NCBI GenBank assembly: GCA_005223125.1
Contig: NJBH01000016.1
Span: 1 to 64,000 of the forward strand
DNA: 64,000 nt
From: Promethearchaeota archaeon Loki_b32
GTDB taxonomy: Archaea; Asgardarchaeota; Lokiarchaeia; Sigyniarchaeales; SOKP01
Direction of reading: 5' to 3'
Position numbers and translations under genes: made by a program. Within the stretch, counting starts at the first letter, position 1, and each line of letters starts with the position of its first letter. Of this stretch, positions 1 to 8,278 are shown piece by piece. The notes beneath the pieces were generated by a model. The model did not search any database and was not told the origin of the DNA. It was given only the letters and a program-made list of their open reading frames with translations.

Positions 1-1112
1 AAGAAGAGAGAGGAGGAGAGTGTAAGAGCGAAGGGAGGCTATGGAGAGGTGGAGAGGAGGGATGGCGGAATAGAGAGAGGGACAGAGAGAGCGAGAGTGA
101 GGGAGTGAGAGGAGGTATACATGTACACAAAGGGGGTTAGAGAGATAGAGTGAGTGTGGCAGCGAGACAGAGTTAGAGAGAGAGTGAATGTGGCAGAGAG
201 AGGGAATGTGGCAGAGCGACAGAGTGAGAGAGTGAAAAGGCGAGATAGAGGCAGGCAGAGGCAGGCAGACAGAGGCAGAGACTTTTTGGTAATTGGTTCG
301 GTAATATTAGAGTGAGGGAATTGGACACCATTTTAGCTGGGCCACATGAGACTTGCAGTACAATGAGAGGAAATTCGAGCTGTGAGGTTTTAGAATGTTG
401 TACAGAATACAGCATCCATCCGTGATTAGTGCTTAAATGAAGGAGCTTGTCCGCGCCATTTGATTAGTTACCCACTCCATCCACTTTTTACAAATATGGA
501 TGGGAAATAGAATTTGATAAGATCCCACTTTAAAAAAATGTGTATATATTGAATGTCCCAGACATAGGTTGATTGAAAGTCTCAGACGTGGTTGGACGCC
601 CATTCACACATGGAAACAGACTGGTAAGCGATAGTCCTCAGAGAACATATCAATAATTGCATTACTCCCACGGAAAACCCTTGGGCGATAGACGCACGGA
701 CAGACAGATTAAAGGAGGCACTGGTGGGACATCAGCAGGGAGTGGTGGGGAATAACACCCGGCTGTCATGGATGTATAGTGGAAAAATGGCGTTGATATT
801 CCCCGGAGATTTGGGAAGGTAAGAATGACGAAAGCAGAAGGGTTGTAGTGATGGTGGATGACCTCCACTGGGAGATGGCCGTGGTAGAAACCTTCAAGGC
901 ATTGATGGACTGACTGTCTGACTAGATGAGGAGACTCAAGGTGGAGGAGTTTTAGCGCTGGTGGTGTACCCTCATTAGAGTCTGTACCTCTTTACCTCAT
1001 CAGGGGCAGACCCTACAGTGCCTGGGTGCCAACAGAATGCCTCAATTCACCCAAGACTGCAGAGGCAAAACCTTCATGAAATATTTAAAGGGTGCAGAGT
1101 ACCTTCAAGGTA
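1..1112. other. Probable eukaryotic or otherwise foreign sequence (assembly chimera)
   Basis: The first ~1.1 kb differs sharply from the rest. It starts with long purine tracts (GA-rich, with repeated GTGGCAGAG-like units to about position 290), then runs through visibly GC-richer, stop-rich sequence with no archaeal-type gene and no credible ribosome binding site. Composition switches to the AT-rich archaeal style between about 1075 and 1125. The only open frames are short, low in complexity (Leu/Ser-rich, antisense to the purine repeats) or unremarkable. It resembles non-coding animal genomic DNA with a decayed microsatellite. That identity is inference; the compositional break is seen directly. 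Confidence 0.75.
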
Positions 1113-1401
1113 AATAATATGTATGTTCAATGAAAATTTATTGAAAAATAATATTGAAATAGCTTATTTAAAGTCCGAAAGTTTGCGAGATTAGAAATTT
1201 TTAAATAAAGCAATTAGGATTAGCACATCTATGGCTTCACATTAAAGCGGAAAAGGACAATTTATTTAAATTTAATAGAATCATTATTTAAGGGTTATTG
1301 TAATATTTGTAAATAACTTTTAAGAGTTGTTTATGTCCTTTATATTGATTGAAATGTTTATAATAATATGAGTTATCAAATTCGTTCGAAGATGGTAAGT
1401 A
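1113..1401. promoter_or_regulatory. AT-rich leader of the truncated luciferase-family gene
   Basis: About 290 bases of AT-rich archaeal-type sequence with no gene. An A/T box near 1353-1368 (TTTATAATAATA) lies a suitable distance upstream of the ATG at 1402 and could be its TATA element. No strong Shine-Dalgarno is visible. The junction with the foreign sequence lies at the left edge. Confidence 0.35.
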
Positions 1402-1890
1402 ATGAGTAAAATAAAGTTTGGAGTAACTATAAATGCAGCACACGAAATGCAATACCAATCCAATTATGATTCAATTAAAAAAATAGCACAGGAGTGTGAA
1501 AGATTAGGTTATAACTCTCTTTGGGCCATGGATCACCTTATGTGGGGAATAAATAATGAAGGAAGCGTTTTCGAAGCATGGACGCTGCTTTCTGCATTAG
1601 CTGAAGAAACCAAATCTATCAAGCTTGGACCTTTGGTTGCTTGCAATTCATTTAGAAATCCTACTCTGACAGCTAAAATCGGATCCACTTTTGATGTTAT
1701 CTCCAAGGGAAGATTGATATTTGGCTATGGTGCCGGTTGGAAGGAGGAAGAATACGAAGCTTATGGATTTCCATTCAGGGATCCAGTTACAAGAGTGAAT
1801 CGAATGGGAGAAGGGATACCTCTAATAAAGAAACTCTGGACTGAAGATATAACGAGTTTCCAAGGAGATTTTTATGAGTGGCTTATATAA
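1402..1890 (+). pseudogene. LLM-class flavin-dependent oxidoreductase, C-terminally truncated
   Basis: The 162 residues match the N-terminal half of the bacterial-luciferase-like (LLM) family, whose archaeal members often use coenzyme F420. Seen are the opening beta strand KFGVTINA, ERLGYNSLWAMDHL, the strand IKLGPLVACNSFRNP, the GRLIFGYGAGWKEEEYEAYG segment and LWTED near the end. Family members usually have about 300-340 residues, so half of the TIM barrel is missing. The frame closes at FQGDFYEWLI with TAA, two bases before the end of a second broken gene on the other strand, which suggests a deletion junction near 1875-1892. A short functional protein is unlikely. Confidence 0.75.
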
Positions 1891-1892
1891 TT

Positions 1893-2396
1893 TTATAAAC
1901 CATTTTTTATATCACCTATTGAGCTTTTTTTCTTTTGTCCTTCTATTTTGCTAAAACCTATACCAGCAATTCCCAGCAATAAGAAGATTAGACCTGCTTT
2001 TGTTGTGGTATCATAGATATGACCAATTGGAGATCTATTAAGATCAATATCCATGACAAAGGGATTAGCAAATAAGATGACCATTAAAAATAAAGAAATT
2101 CCACCAATCACACTCATGATTATAAATAATTTCCTATAACTTGTGATTGGTTCTTACCTATCTTCTACAAACAATTTTATCCATAAGCTAAGAAGAAATA
2201 AACTCATTACTATTAATACCATTAAATCGATAAATAGATTTGTAAGGCTAAATTACCCCTCCTCTGTAATTAATATCCCTTCTCCTCTCTGAATTATATT
2301 TAATAACTGAAATAATCCTAATATTGTATCAAAAATTAAAAAATAAAAACTAACGCAGAAAATAAGTAAAAAGTAATATTTTTTTTGCATTCTCAT
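1893..2396 (-). pseudogene. Four-helix membrane protein gene interrupted by two in-frame TAA codons
   Basis: Read from an ATG at 2396 on the minus strand, a single uninterrupted frame of 168 codons runs to 1893 but contains TAA at 2253-2255 (after residue 47) and at 2154-2156 (after residue 80). The three pieces make sense together: a hydrophobic segment near residues 7-32, a second near 49-75, a charged loop with EPITSYRK, then two more helices in the 74-residue downstream part beginning MSVIGG. Length and four-helix layout match the intact neighbour at 2425-2907, so it is probably a decayed paralogue. The last 74 codons could still be translated alone from the internal ATG at 2117, but no good ribosome binding site is seen there. 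Confidence 0.6.
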
Positions 2397-2424
2397 CACA
2401 TTTTGTATATTTTGTTATTTTTAC

Positions 2425-2907
2425 TTAATCACTTTTTTTATCATTTGTCTGCTTACTTTCATCAGGAAAAAAGAAAATACCAAATATTGTAATAAATAAA
2501 CCCATCCATAAGCCTACGTAAAAAAATAAAAAATGAATATCTACTTGAATAGCTTCCTCACCTACTAACACCAGTATATAGAACATTGATAATGCTGAAC
2601 CACATTCAAAAGAAATAGCAATTATTACTATAATAATTATAAAAATTTTAAGCTTCCGCCAGGGTTTCTTTTTCTTATTAACATCTTCTTCAGGTTGTCT
2701 AGGGGTAATCATTTTTAATATTAAATATTCAATCCCAATTAGACTTATTAAAACTAGAAGAGTTGTCATCATATTGAACGCCCAAAATCTTTTCTCAAAA
2801 GTTCCTACTTCATAAATTATCGTTTGAACCATACTATAAAATAAAAAAATAGACAGAATTATAGCTATGACAGTTAAAATCCAATCCAATTTATACTCTC
2901 GTTCCAT
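2425..2907 (-). CDS. Four-helix integral membrane protein, unknown function
   Basis: This 160-residue protein has hydrophobic helices at about 9-31, 42-64, 87-115 and 126-147. A basic loop with NKKKKPWRKLK follows helix 2 and the tail is charged (DESKQTNDKKSD). No catalytic motif is visible. It resembles the broken gene just downstream (1893-2396) in length and topology, suggesting a local duplication. It lies 37 bases downstream of the beta-helix/membrane protein at 2945-3658 on the same strand and may be cotranscribed with it. No family is recognised. Confidence 0.6.
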   Translation of the reverse strand: MEREYKLDWILTVIAIILSIFLFYSMVQTIIYEVGTFEKRFWAFNMMTTLLVLISLIGIEYLILKMITPRQPEEDVNKKKKPWRKLKIFIIIIVIIAISFECGSALSMFYILVLVGEEAIQVDIHFLFFYVGLWMGLFITIFGIFFFPDESKQTNDKKSD

Positions 2908-2944
2908 TGTTTATCGTTTTGTCCTTTAATTATTCTCAATTAAT

Positions 2945-3658
2945 TTAAAGATCTGATTTTGAACGAAATTCTTTTCTTTCTCTCCAACTTATATATTTAA
3001 GAAAAATCATTAAAAAAATTAATCCCCCCAGCAGTAGGATAGGATAAATCACCCCTTTTGTGCCCATAGGTAAGGAGTAAAAAAATATAAGGAAGAAAAT
3101 TAAAATACCAGTTGTCACAGAAATAACTGTAACAAATGCTAATTTATAATCTGAAAATATATACTTTATCGATTTATATGTATAAAGCTTTAAAATTTTA
3201 GTATTTTCAAAATTAATTCCTCTTGTATGACTTTTTCTAATCCGATTAATAGTACAATTTAAAAAAGAAATATGGAGTGTTGAATTTTGTATTTTAACTC
3301 TTTTGAAAACACTATCTTTAACATCTGTATATGAGCAATATGAAATCTTTAAATAATCTGCAGAGATTTTTCTAATATTTGTATGTGGACTATGATTCAA
3401 AATACAACTTTTTAATATACAATCTTCAACGTTCACATTCTTACAAGAATTTATACTTATTCTATTTTTATTCGAATTAAAATTTTTAATGAGGATATGG
3501 ATGTTGGAACCCTTGAGAAAAAAGATTTGGGGTATTTTAACTGAAGGTTCTATTATTATTGGATTTTCTTCAGTTCCTATTCCTCTACATTCTAATTCAA
3601 TAGCCTCAATTTGAGGTGTTTTCACCGGAGTGTACCATCTGTAAATAGTATACTTCAT
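2945..3658 (-). CDS. Beta-helix-like repeat protein with two C-terminal membrane helices
   Basis: In this 237-residue protein, residues ~20-165 contain short repeated strands rich in N, I, C and S (for example NVNVEDCILKSCILNHS and DVKDSVFKRVKIQNSTLH) spaced like turns of a right-handed beta helix. Two hydrophobic helices follow at about 172-194 and 203-222, then a basic tail. There is no signal peptide at the N terminus, so the repeat part would be placed by the C-terminal helices. It is probably cotranscribed with 2425-2907. Beta-helix repeats are seen only as a pattern; no catalytic residues of a pectate-lyase-type enzyme can be assigned. Confidence 0.55.
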   Translation of the reverse strand: MKYTIYRWYTPVKTPQIEAIELECRGIGTEENPIIIEPSVKIPQIFFLKGSNIHILIKNFNSNKNRISINSCKNVNVEDCILKSCILNHSPHTNIRKISADYLKISYCSYTDVKDSVFKRVKIQNSTLHISFLNCTINRIRKSHTRGINFENTKILKLYTYKSIKYIFSDYKLAFVTVISVTTGILIFFLIFFYSLPMGTKGVIYPILLLGGLIFLMIFLKYISWRERKEFRSKSDL

Positions 3659-3851
3659 AATGATTAATTTTGACCCTTCAAATTTTTGGTAGAAAAAAAT
3701 TTCTAATATGTTATAAATTTAAGTGTAATTACATAATTTGACATAGCGGTACTAAGATGAAAATGATATCAAAAAACTATGATAGATATATAAGAATTTT
3801 ATGTTATATTGGTTTTATACCTCTTGGGCTTAGTAAAAAAGTTGGCATCAC

Positions 3852-4526
3852 CTAAATTATTTTTTCTTTCCATTCGCCATTGTGATAATAAAGGGATTTT
3901 CCTAAGAATTCGGATATTATTATCCCTAGAGTCTTACATTCTTCTATAAGTCCATAATAAATGATTGATTCTTTCAATTTTCCTGTTTAAAAAGATAAAG
4001 AATATATGTCTGGTGATAAAGCTGGATCAGCCCATTTGTAATGATGATATATTAAATATTCAATTTCAGAAAAATTTACTTCTTTAAGGAGTTTATAACG
4101 AGGATTTATCTTGATATAAAAAGCTTTTAGAGATTCTTTATTCAAATCCCATTTTACTTTCCGAATTTTATAGAAAAAGTATAAAATAAGGAGTGGAATT
4201 ATAAAAATAAAAGTAAATATAAGATAAAGTAGTCCAGTAATAATATCAATTAGTAGCGATAGTGAAAATATTACTGGTGATGGTATTATGAAAATAAGTA
4301 TTAGAAATCTATATGTTTTTGAAGAACGTATGTAAGCTCTATTAACTATCAGTTTGTTATTTAATTCTACTATCGAACATTCATTATTGATAATTAATTT
4401 TTCTTGTTTCCTTATTTTATTTCCAAGAATATTTTCCTACCCTTCATCTTTAATTTTAATTTTCGATTAATATCGGATATTCTCTATAAATCGTATTCAA
4501 TTTTCTTCCTGATTTGGGTTTTCCAT
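3852..4526 (-). pseudogene. Decayed paralogue of the 180-residue membrane protein at 4648-5190
   Basis: On the minus strand a start-like ATG at 4526 (MENPNQEEN) is followed by stops and a frame change. An open stretch from about 4436 to 3990 then encodes two membrane helices and the segment FSEIEYLIYHH, with a TAA at 3987-3989, and resumes in the same frame as LIEECKTLGIIISEFLGKSLY, closing at 3852. The neighbour at 4648-5190 carries FSDVEWLIYRR and FKEECKQLGIIISDFIDKKLY in the same order, which makes homology clear. At least one frameshift and two stops are present, so this is a dead duplicate. Confidence 0.8.
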
Positions 4527-4606
4527 TTCCCTTTTGTGATATATAAACAATTAAGACTTAATAAATGAAATTATAAATATGACATTCGAATTTTTATAAG
4601 TAGCGA

Positions 4607-4631
4607 CGGTTCTGAACCGAGCGAAATTCGC
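4607..4631. repeat. Two adjacent short perfect palindromes
   Basis: CGGTTCTGAACCG (4607-4619, 5-base arms and 3-base centre or better) is followed directly by GCGAAATTCGC (4621-4631). They stand out by GC content in an AT-rich intergenic stretch and lie 17-41 bases past the stop of the minus-strand gene at 4648-5190. They could act as a terminator or processing hairpin for that gene, or be the remains of a mobile element end. No U-tract follows on the minus strand. Confidence 0.4.
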
Positions 4632-4647
4632 GAGATCTAGTAAATTT

Positions 4648-5190
4648 CTAAAAAAAATCCCGAGTTAAGGGTCCATATAATTTTTTATCTATGAAGTCTG
4701 AAATTATAATTCCAAGTTGTTTGCATTCCTCTTTAAATCCTTTAAAAATTGTAAGATCTTTGGTATTTTTTAATACAAATTCCAATTTGTACATTTCCCC
4801 ATACTCCATTTGATCACGTCGATAAATAAGCCATTCTACATCGGAAAAGGAAAAAGTTCTAATTTGTTTCAAATAAGTAAAGACTTTATGGGACGTAATT
4901 ATCTGCGATGATTTATCAATAGTCAACGTGTGTTTCTGAAATATAAAATATAAAAATAAACAAGGGAAAAATGAGAAAACTAAAAATGACACCCCTACAA
5001 TAATATTATCAATTGTTAATAAAATAAAAAGAAAAACTACTGCGAATAAGATAATTAAGACTATTAAAAATTGATAAAATAAAGATATTTTGGATTCATT
5101 CATTAATATAGTTAGTCGATTATCAGATTTTTTGACTGAGCAATGTTTATCAATAAAGATTTCTGGTTCTGAATTTTGCATTTCATTCAT
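4648..5190 (-). CDS. Two-helix membrane protein with a PH-like cytoplasmic domain
   Basis: This 180-residue protein has a short polar N terminus, two membrane helices at about 33-57 and 60-87, and a C-terminal ~90-residue beta-rich part (HTLTIDKSSQIITSHKV, then FSFSDVEWLIYRR) ending in a helix with EECKQLGIIISDFI. This layout resembles bacterial PH-like (bPH) membrane proteins, but the family link is inference. A broken paralogue lies just downstream (3852-4526), and the 154-residue protein at 8563-9027 has a similar layout, so the family looks expanded here. Confidence 0.55.
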   Translation of the reverse strand: MNEMQNSEPEIFIDKHCSVKKSDNRLTILMNESKISLFYQFLIVLIILFAVVFLFILLTIDNIIVGVSFLVFSFFPCLFLYFIFQKHTLTIDKSSQIITSHKVFTYLKQIRTFSFSDVEWLIYRRDQMEYGEMYKLEFVLKNTKDLTIFKGFKEECKQLGIIISDFIDKKLYGPLTRDFF

Positions 5191-5312
5191 TCTTTTACAT
5201 TCATTTTAATTTAATTTTTCCATCTAATTTCTTATACGATACACATAAGAAGCGTTCACAGTTATACGATTTTTTTTTATTTTATTTACTTCCTTTTCAA
5301 AAAGAAAAGAAT

Positions 5313-5981
5313 TTAGAATGGGGCAACTGCCGCAGTTGATCTTGATATTATTATATCCTCTATTGCTTTAATAACGCTTAAGATCATTTCTCGTGTTTCA
5401 GGTGCGTAATATGAGGAATGAAGTAGTTCCTTAATTCTTCTCTTAACATATTTTCTATATTTTCTTATAAAATATACTTTGATTAGTCTGCATGCTTTCA
5501 TTAAACTCAATAAACTTAGTAATTCAATGCCAGGATTCATATCATATATTAAAACATTTTTTATTTGTTCTAACAATGATTGCTTAACTTCTGGTTTTGC
5601 TAAATAAAACCTCTGAGCTTTAAAGATTCTTAGTATGGTCTTAATTTCACTAATTAAAAAACCATTATTTTCCAAACGTCGAAAAAAAGACGTGTAATAT
5701 TGTTTGAAAAATCTTGAAAGTTTTTCTACCCACCTTTTTAATTTTTGTGGCTTTTTTGAGCTATTTAAGAATACTAATATCATATCTAAATAAGGATCTC
5801 CACAAGTATTATAGTCTAAAATCCTTAATCTTTTCCTGTAAATAGCAAGCTTACCTTTAAAATATAAGTCCAATATCATAGCTCCTGCTAATCCTAGATC
5901 CTTAGTAGCCTGAACTGCTGAATATCTTTTACCTTTATACTCATCAAGAAGCATTAATAAAAATTTTTCTGACAGAAGCAT
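5313..5981 (-). CDS. GPP34 (GOLPH3/Vps74)-family protein
   Basis: The 222 residues follow the GPP34 fold from end to end: an opening LLSEKFLLMLLDEYKGK, a DLGLAGAMILDLYFKGKL helix, a short strand pair RLRILD, TCGDPYLDMIL, then WVEKLSRFF, FRRLENNGFLISE and IFKAQRFYLAKPEVKQSL, and a helical C terminus with VKRRIKELL. In eukaryotes GOLPH3/Vps74 binds PI4P on Golgi membranes and retains glycosyltransferases; bacterial members are found mainly in actinobacteria. The eukaryotic PI4P-binding residues cannot be mapped with confidence here. The length (222) fits bacterial and archaeal members rather than the ~300 residues of human GOLPH3. The gene stands alone on the minus strand. Role in the archaeon is unknown; peripheral membrane association is the family expectation. 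Confidence 0.8.
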   Translation of the reverse strand: MLLSEKFLLMLLDEYKGKRYSAVQATKDLGLAGAMILDLYFKGKLAIYRKRLRILDYNTCGDPYLDMILVFLNSSKKPQKLKRWVEKLSRFFKQYYTSFFRRLENNGFLISEIKTILRIFKAQRFYLAKPEVKQSLLEQIKNVLIYDMNPGIELLSLLSLMKACRLIKVYFIRKYRKYVKRRIKELLHSSYYAPETREMILSVIKAIEDIIISRSTAAVAPF

Positions 5982-6274
5982 AATAAATTAACCTCTTTTT
6001 TTCCTTCTTTCATTGTTTTTCTAATTTTGTTGTATCTTTTCCACTCTAAATCCACGAGCATAGATCTTCCCATTTTTCGAGATTTATGTTCTAAAATTTT
6101 TTTGAATCATTTATTGTCATATATATAATATAATGGTCACATATTTAAATATTATGTTCATTAATATAAATTAGAATGGACAGAAAAATAAATTCTATGG
6201 TATATTATATCTAAAAATAATAAGATAAAAGTGAAAATTTATGAACATAGATTTGTATATATTAAGTAATAACT
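5982..6274. promoter_or_regulatory. Divergent intergenic region with AT-rich boxes
   Basis: A ~290-base gap between the GPP34 gene (minus) and the ribbon-helix-helix-like gene (plus). A strongly AT-rich block at about 6118-6165 contains ATATATAATATAATGG and a near-palindromic CATATTTAAATATTATG, good candidates for TATA elements or an operator. Nothing coding is seen. Confidence 0.35.
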
Positions 6275-6907
6275 ATGCTCAAAAAGGAGAAAAAAGATTT
6301 GAACGATAGTAAAAACATAAAAGAGAAAAGATTAACCATTCATACTACTATTACTGAAAAAGCAAATGGATTATTAGAAAAATACGCTGATTTAAAAGAT
6401 GACAACGGTAATAAGATTTTTGGACATAAATCTAAGGTAATTGAGAGGGCATTAGAATTGCTTGATCAACATTATTATCCTGATAAAGAAGATCAACACA
6501 CTATTTGGAATAGAGCGAGGGAAGAACTTAATATGGTATTAGTTGGAAAAACGACATTTCTTTCTTATATTTCTGGAGATTACAAGAAAGCTTTTAGAGA
6601 AAACATTGCGATTGATATTTTAGAGTGGTATAAAAATAAAAATATCGTCGAAATGTCCTTAATTGAGCTTTTAGATTCAATTAAAGATGTTTGGTTAAGC
6701 GCAAATTACTTTTATAAAATAGATAGTGAAGTTGGGAGTAAGGGTAGTTATCAAATGTCGTTTTACCATGATTTACATAGTAAAAGATATAGTGATTTTT
6801 GGGGAAATTATTTTAGTGAGTTATTGTCCCATCAAAAGCAATGTGATGTTGAGATTTTTGCTAGACATGAATCTTTGATTTTAAGGATTTCTTCATCAAA
6901 AAAATGA
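6275..6907 (+). CDS. Ribbon-helix-helix-like DNA-binding protein with an extra C-terminal domain
   Basis: In this 210-residue protein, residues ~18-68 have the pattern of an Arc/MetJ-type ribbon-helix-helix domain: a basic strand (KRLTIHTTIT), a helix (EKANGLLEKYADLK) and a second helix (HKSKVIERALELLDQHY), with an inserted DDNGNKIFG loop. Residues 75-210 are an unrecognised alpha/beta domain. No catalytic signature is seen. A role as a transcriptional regulator is inference from the N terminus. The first of three copies of a short repeat starts 30 bases after its stop codon. Confidence 0.55.
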   Translation: MLKKEKKDLNDSKNIKEKRLTIHTTITEKANGLLEKYADLKDDNGNKIFGHKSKVIERALELLDQHYYPDKEDQHTIWNRAREELNMVLVGKTTFLSYISGDYKKAFRENIAIDILEWYKNKNIVEMSLIELLDSIKDVWLSANYFYKIDSEVGSKGSYQMSFYHDLHSKRYSDFWGNYFSELLSHQKQCDVEIFARHESLILRISSSKK

Positions 6908-6936
6908 GTTTAAGTTTTAGTCTGGATCGATGGTTT

Positions 6937-6967
6937 GAGATGAGACGAGAAGGAGTATGTTCATGAG
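6937..6967 (+). repeat. Series-A repeat, copy 1
   Basis: A 31-base unit with core GAGACGAGAAGGAGTATGTT, ending in CATGAG. It sits 30 bases after the stop of the ribbon-helix-helix-like gene and supplies the ribosome binding site (GGAG at 6952-6955) and start codon of the degenerate GTPase gene. Two further copies lie at 7594 and 8279. Confidence 0.85.
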
Positions 6968-7550
6968 TAGCAATTTTAATTTTTCTTTTTTATTATATGA
7001 TTTATTTATGAGGATTTTTTATAGATATATAGTGGAGCCAACATATTTATTCAAACTTTTAATTATTGGTGATAGAGAGGTTGGGAGACGTACCTTTCTT
7101 AGAGAGTCAATAGATGATAATTTTTTTGTTGAAGATTATATAGAAACCGTGGGAGTAGATATTTATAGAAAGGAGCTAATTGTTGAAGAAGGTGTAATTG
7201 ATTTAATGATTTGGAATGTTTCTACCAAAGAAACCTTTGGAACTCTTTTAACATCATACATAAATACATCAGATGGAGTACTCCTAATGTTTGATATAAC
7301 AAATTTAAGTACGCTATATTTTCTATCCAAGTATCCACAATTGATTAGAGAAAAAGCTGGAGAGATACCTATTTTATTAGTTGGCAATAAACTTGATTTA
7401 AAATGGAAGCGTGAAGTATATGTAGAAGAAGGGGCTGCATTCGCAAGAGGTAATGATTTATTGGATTATATCGAGGTTTCTGCTAAGACAGGGAAAGATT
7501 GTGAAAAAATACTTGAAGTTTTAGTGGAAAATATATTAGTTCAATTTTAA
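6963..7550 (+). CDS. Ras-superfamily small GTPase homologue with degenerate nucleotide-binding motifs
   Basis: The fold follows Rab/Ras GTPases. The P-loop position reads GDREVGRRT, so the invariant Lys and the following Ser/Thr are both Arg. The G3 position reads WNVSTKE instead of WDTAGQE, losing Asp and Gly. G4 (GNKLDL) and G5 (VSAKTGK) are intact. Start ATG 6963 is preferred over ATG 6957 because GGAG lies 7 bases upstream of it and only 1 base from the other. Residues 1-28 are hydrophobic/basic (FSFLLYDLFMRIFYRYI) and could anchor the protein to a membrane. Retained G4/G5 suggests guanine recognition, or inheritance, without normal hydrolysis. Probably a pseudo-GTPase. Confidence 0.75.
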   Translation: MSSNFNFSFLLYDLFMRIFYRYIVEPTYLFKLLIIGDREVGRRTFLRESIDDNFFVEDYIETVGVDIYRKELIVEEGVIDLMIWNVSTKETFGTLLTSYINTSDGVLLMFDITNLSTLYFLSKYPQLIREKAGEIPILLVGNKLDLKWKREVYVEEGAAFARGNDLLDYIEVSAKTGKDCEKILEVLVENILVQF

Positions 7551-7593
7551 ATTCAAGATTAATTATTTATTAACTTGGAGAAGTAAGGATTTA

Positions 7594-7623
7594 GAACGAG
7601 ACGAGAAGGAGTATGTTCATGAG
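7594..7623 (+). repeat. Series-A repeat, copy 2
   Basis: A 30-base copy matching the other copies over GAGACGAGAAGGAGTATGTT and followed by CATGAG. It starts 43 bases after the GTPase stop. The ribosome binding site and ATG it contains (ATG at 7619) open only a 9-codon frame (MSKVLIFNL, stop at 7646-7648), so here the unit does not serve a gene of normal size. Confidence 0.85.
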
Positions 7624-7680
7624 CAAGGTTTTAATATTTAATCTGTAAATATATTTAAAAGATTCTAAATTATAAGGGTT

Positions 7681-8232
7681 ATGCTCACCAATTTAAAACC
7701 TTCAATAAAGGAACCGCTTATTGTCTATGGTACTGGGCTTATAATAACTGTTCTTTCAGGGATTTTTTTTTCTATTAGAGGTTATCCTTTAGTTACAACT
7801 GCTACTGAAACATTAAATATTATTAGCCCTCCCTCATACATGATTTCAATTTTTCTTCCTTATGGGATTTTAATAGGTGAGGTAATTTGGCTCTGGAATG
7901 AAAAAAAAGAACGCAATTTTTACATTTTATTATTAATTGAATGTATCATCGTTGCCATATTCTCTTTTACTCGATATATTATAAGTATTCCATTTAGCGG
8001 TCACACAATTATATTATTTTTTTATTTGTCTCATCAAGCGATAAGTAATAGATTTCACCTTCCATTAAGATTTCTAATTGGAATAATAGTCCTTATTATA
8101 ACCATGATTTACAAAATTATTCTGTGGAACGATCCAATTACTTTTTTACTAGGGGCTCTATTAGGAATTGTTTTATGGCTTCCAGAATTTTTATATCAAC
8201 GAAAAAAAGTTTTAGTGAGCGGTGAAACATAA
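7681..8232 (+). CDS. Multi-pass membrane protein, unknown function
   Basis: This 183-residue protein has about five or six hydrophobic helices (roughly 13-32, 53-72, 79-100, 106-122, 128-147, 153-170). A short motif IPFSGHTIILFF between helices recalls the PSGHT signature of PAP2 phosphatases, and WNDPITFLLGALLG could stand where the third PAP2 motif lies, but the catalytic His/Asp set is incomplete. The assignment is therefore open. The ATG at 7681 follows a GGGTT stretch with no clear Shine-Dalgarno. It is bracketed by series-A repeat copies 2 and 3. Confidence 0.55.
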   Translation: MLTNLKPSIKEPLIVYGTGLIITVLSGIFFSIRGYPLVTTATETLNIISPPSYMISIFLPYGILIGEVIWLWNEKKERNFYILLLIECIIVAIFSFTRYIISIPFSGHTIILFFYLSHQAISNRFHLPLRFLIGIIVLIITMIYKIILWNDPITFLLGALLGIVLWLPEFLYQRKKVLVSGET

Positions 8233-8278
8233 GCTGGAAGTAAAAAGGGTTATGGAGTGGACCAGTAAGTATATGTTT

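Noticed and set aside
173-868. Short minus-strand frames in the first kilobase
   Set aside because: They arise from purine repeats and GC-richer foreign DNA and lack start signals or family features.
1893-2396. Stop-codon readthrough or recoded TAA
   Set aside because: Other genes in the window end normally at TAA, and neighbouring sequences are also decayed, so a pseudogene is simpler.
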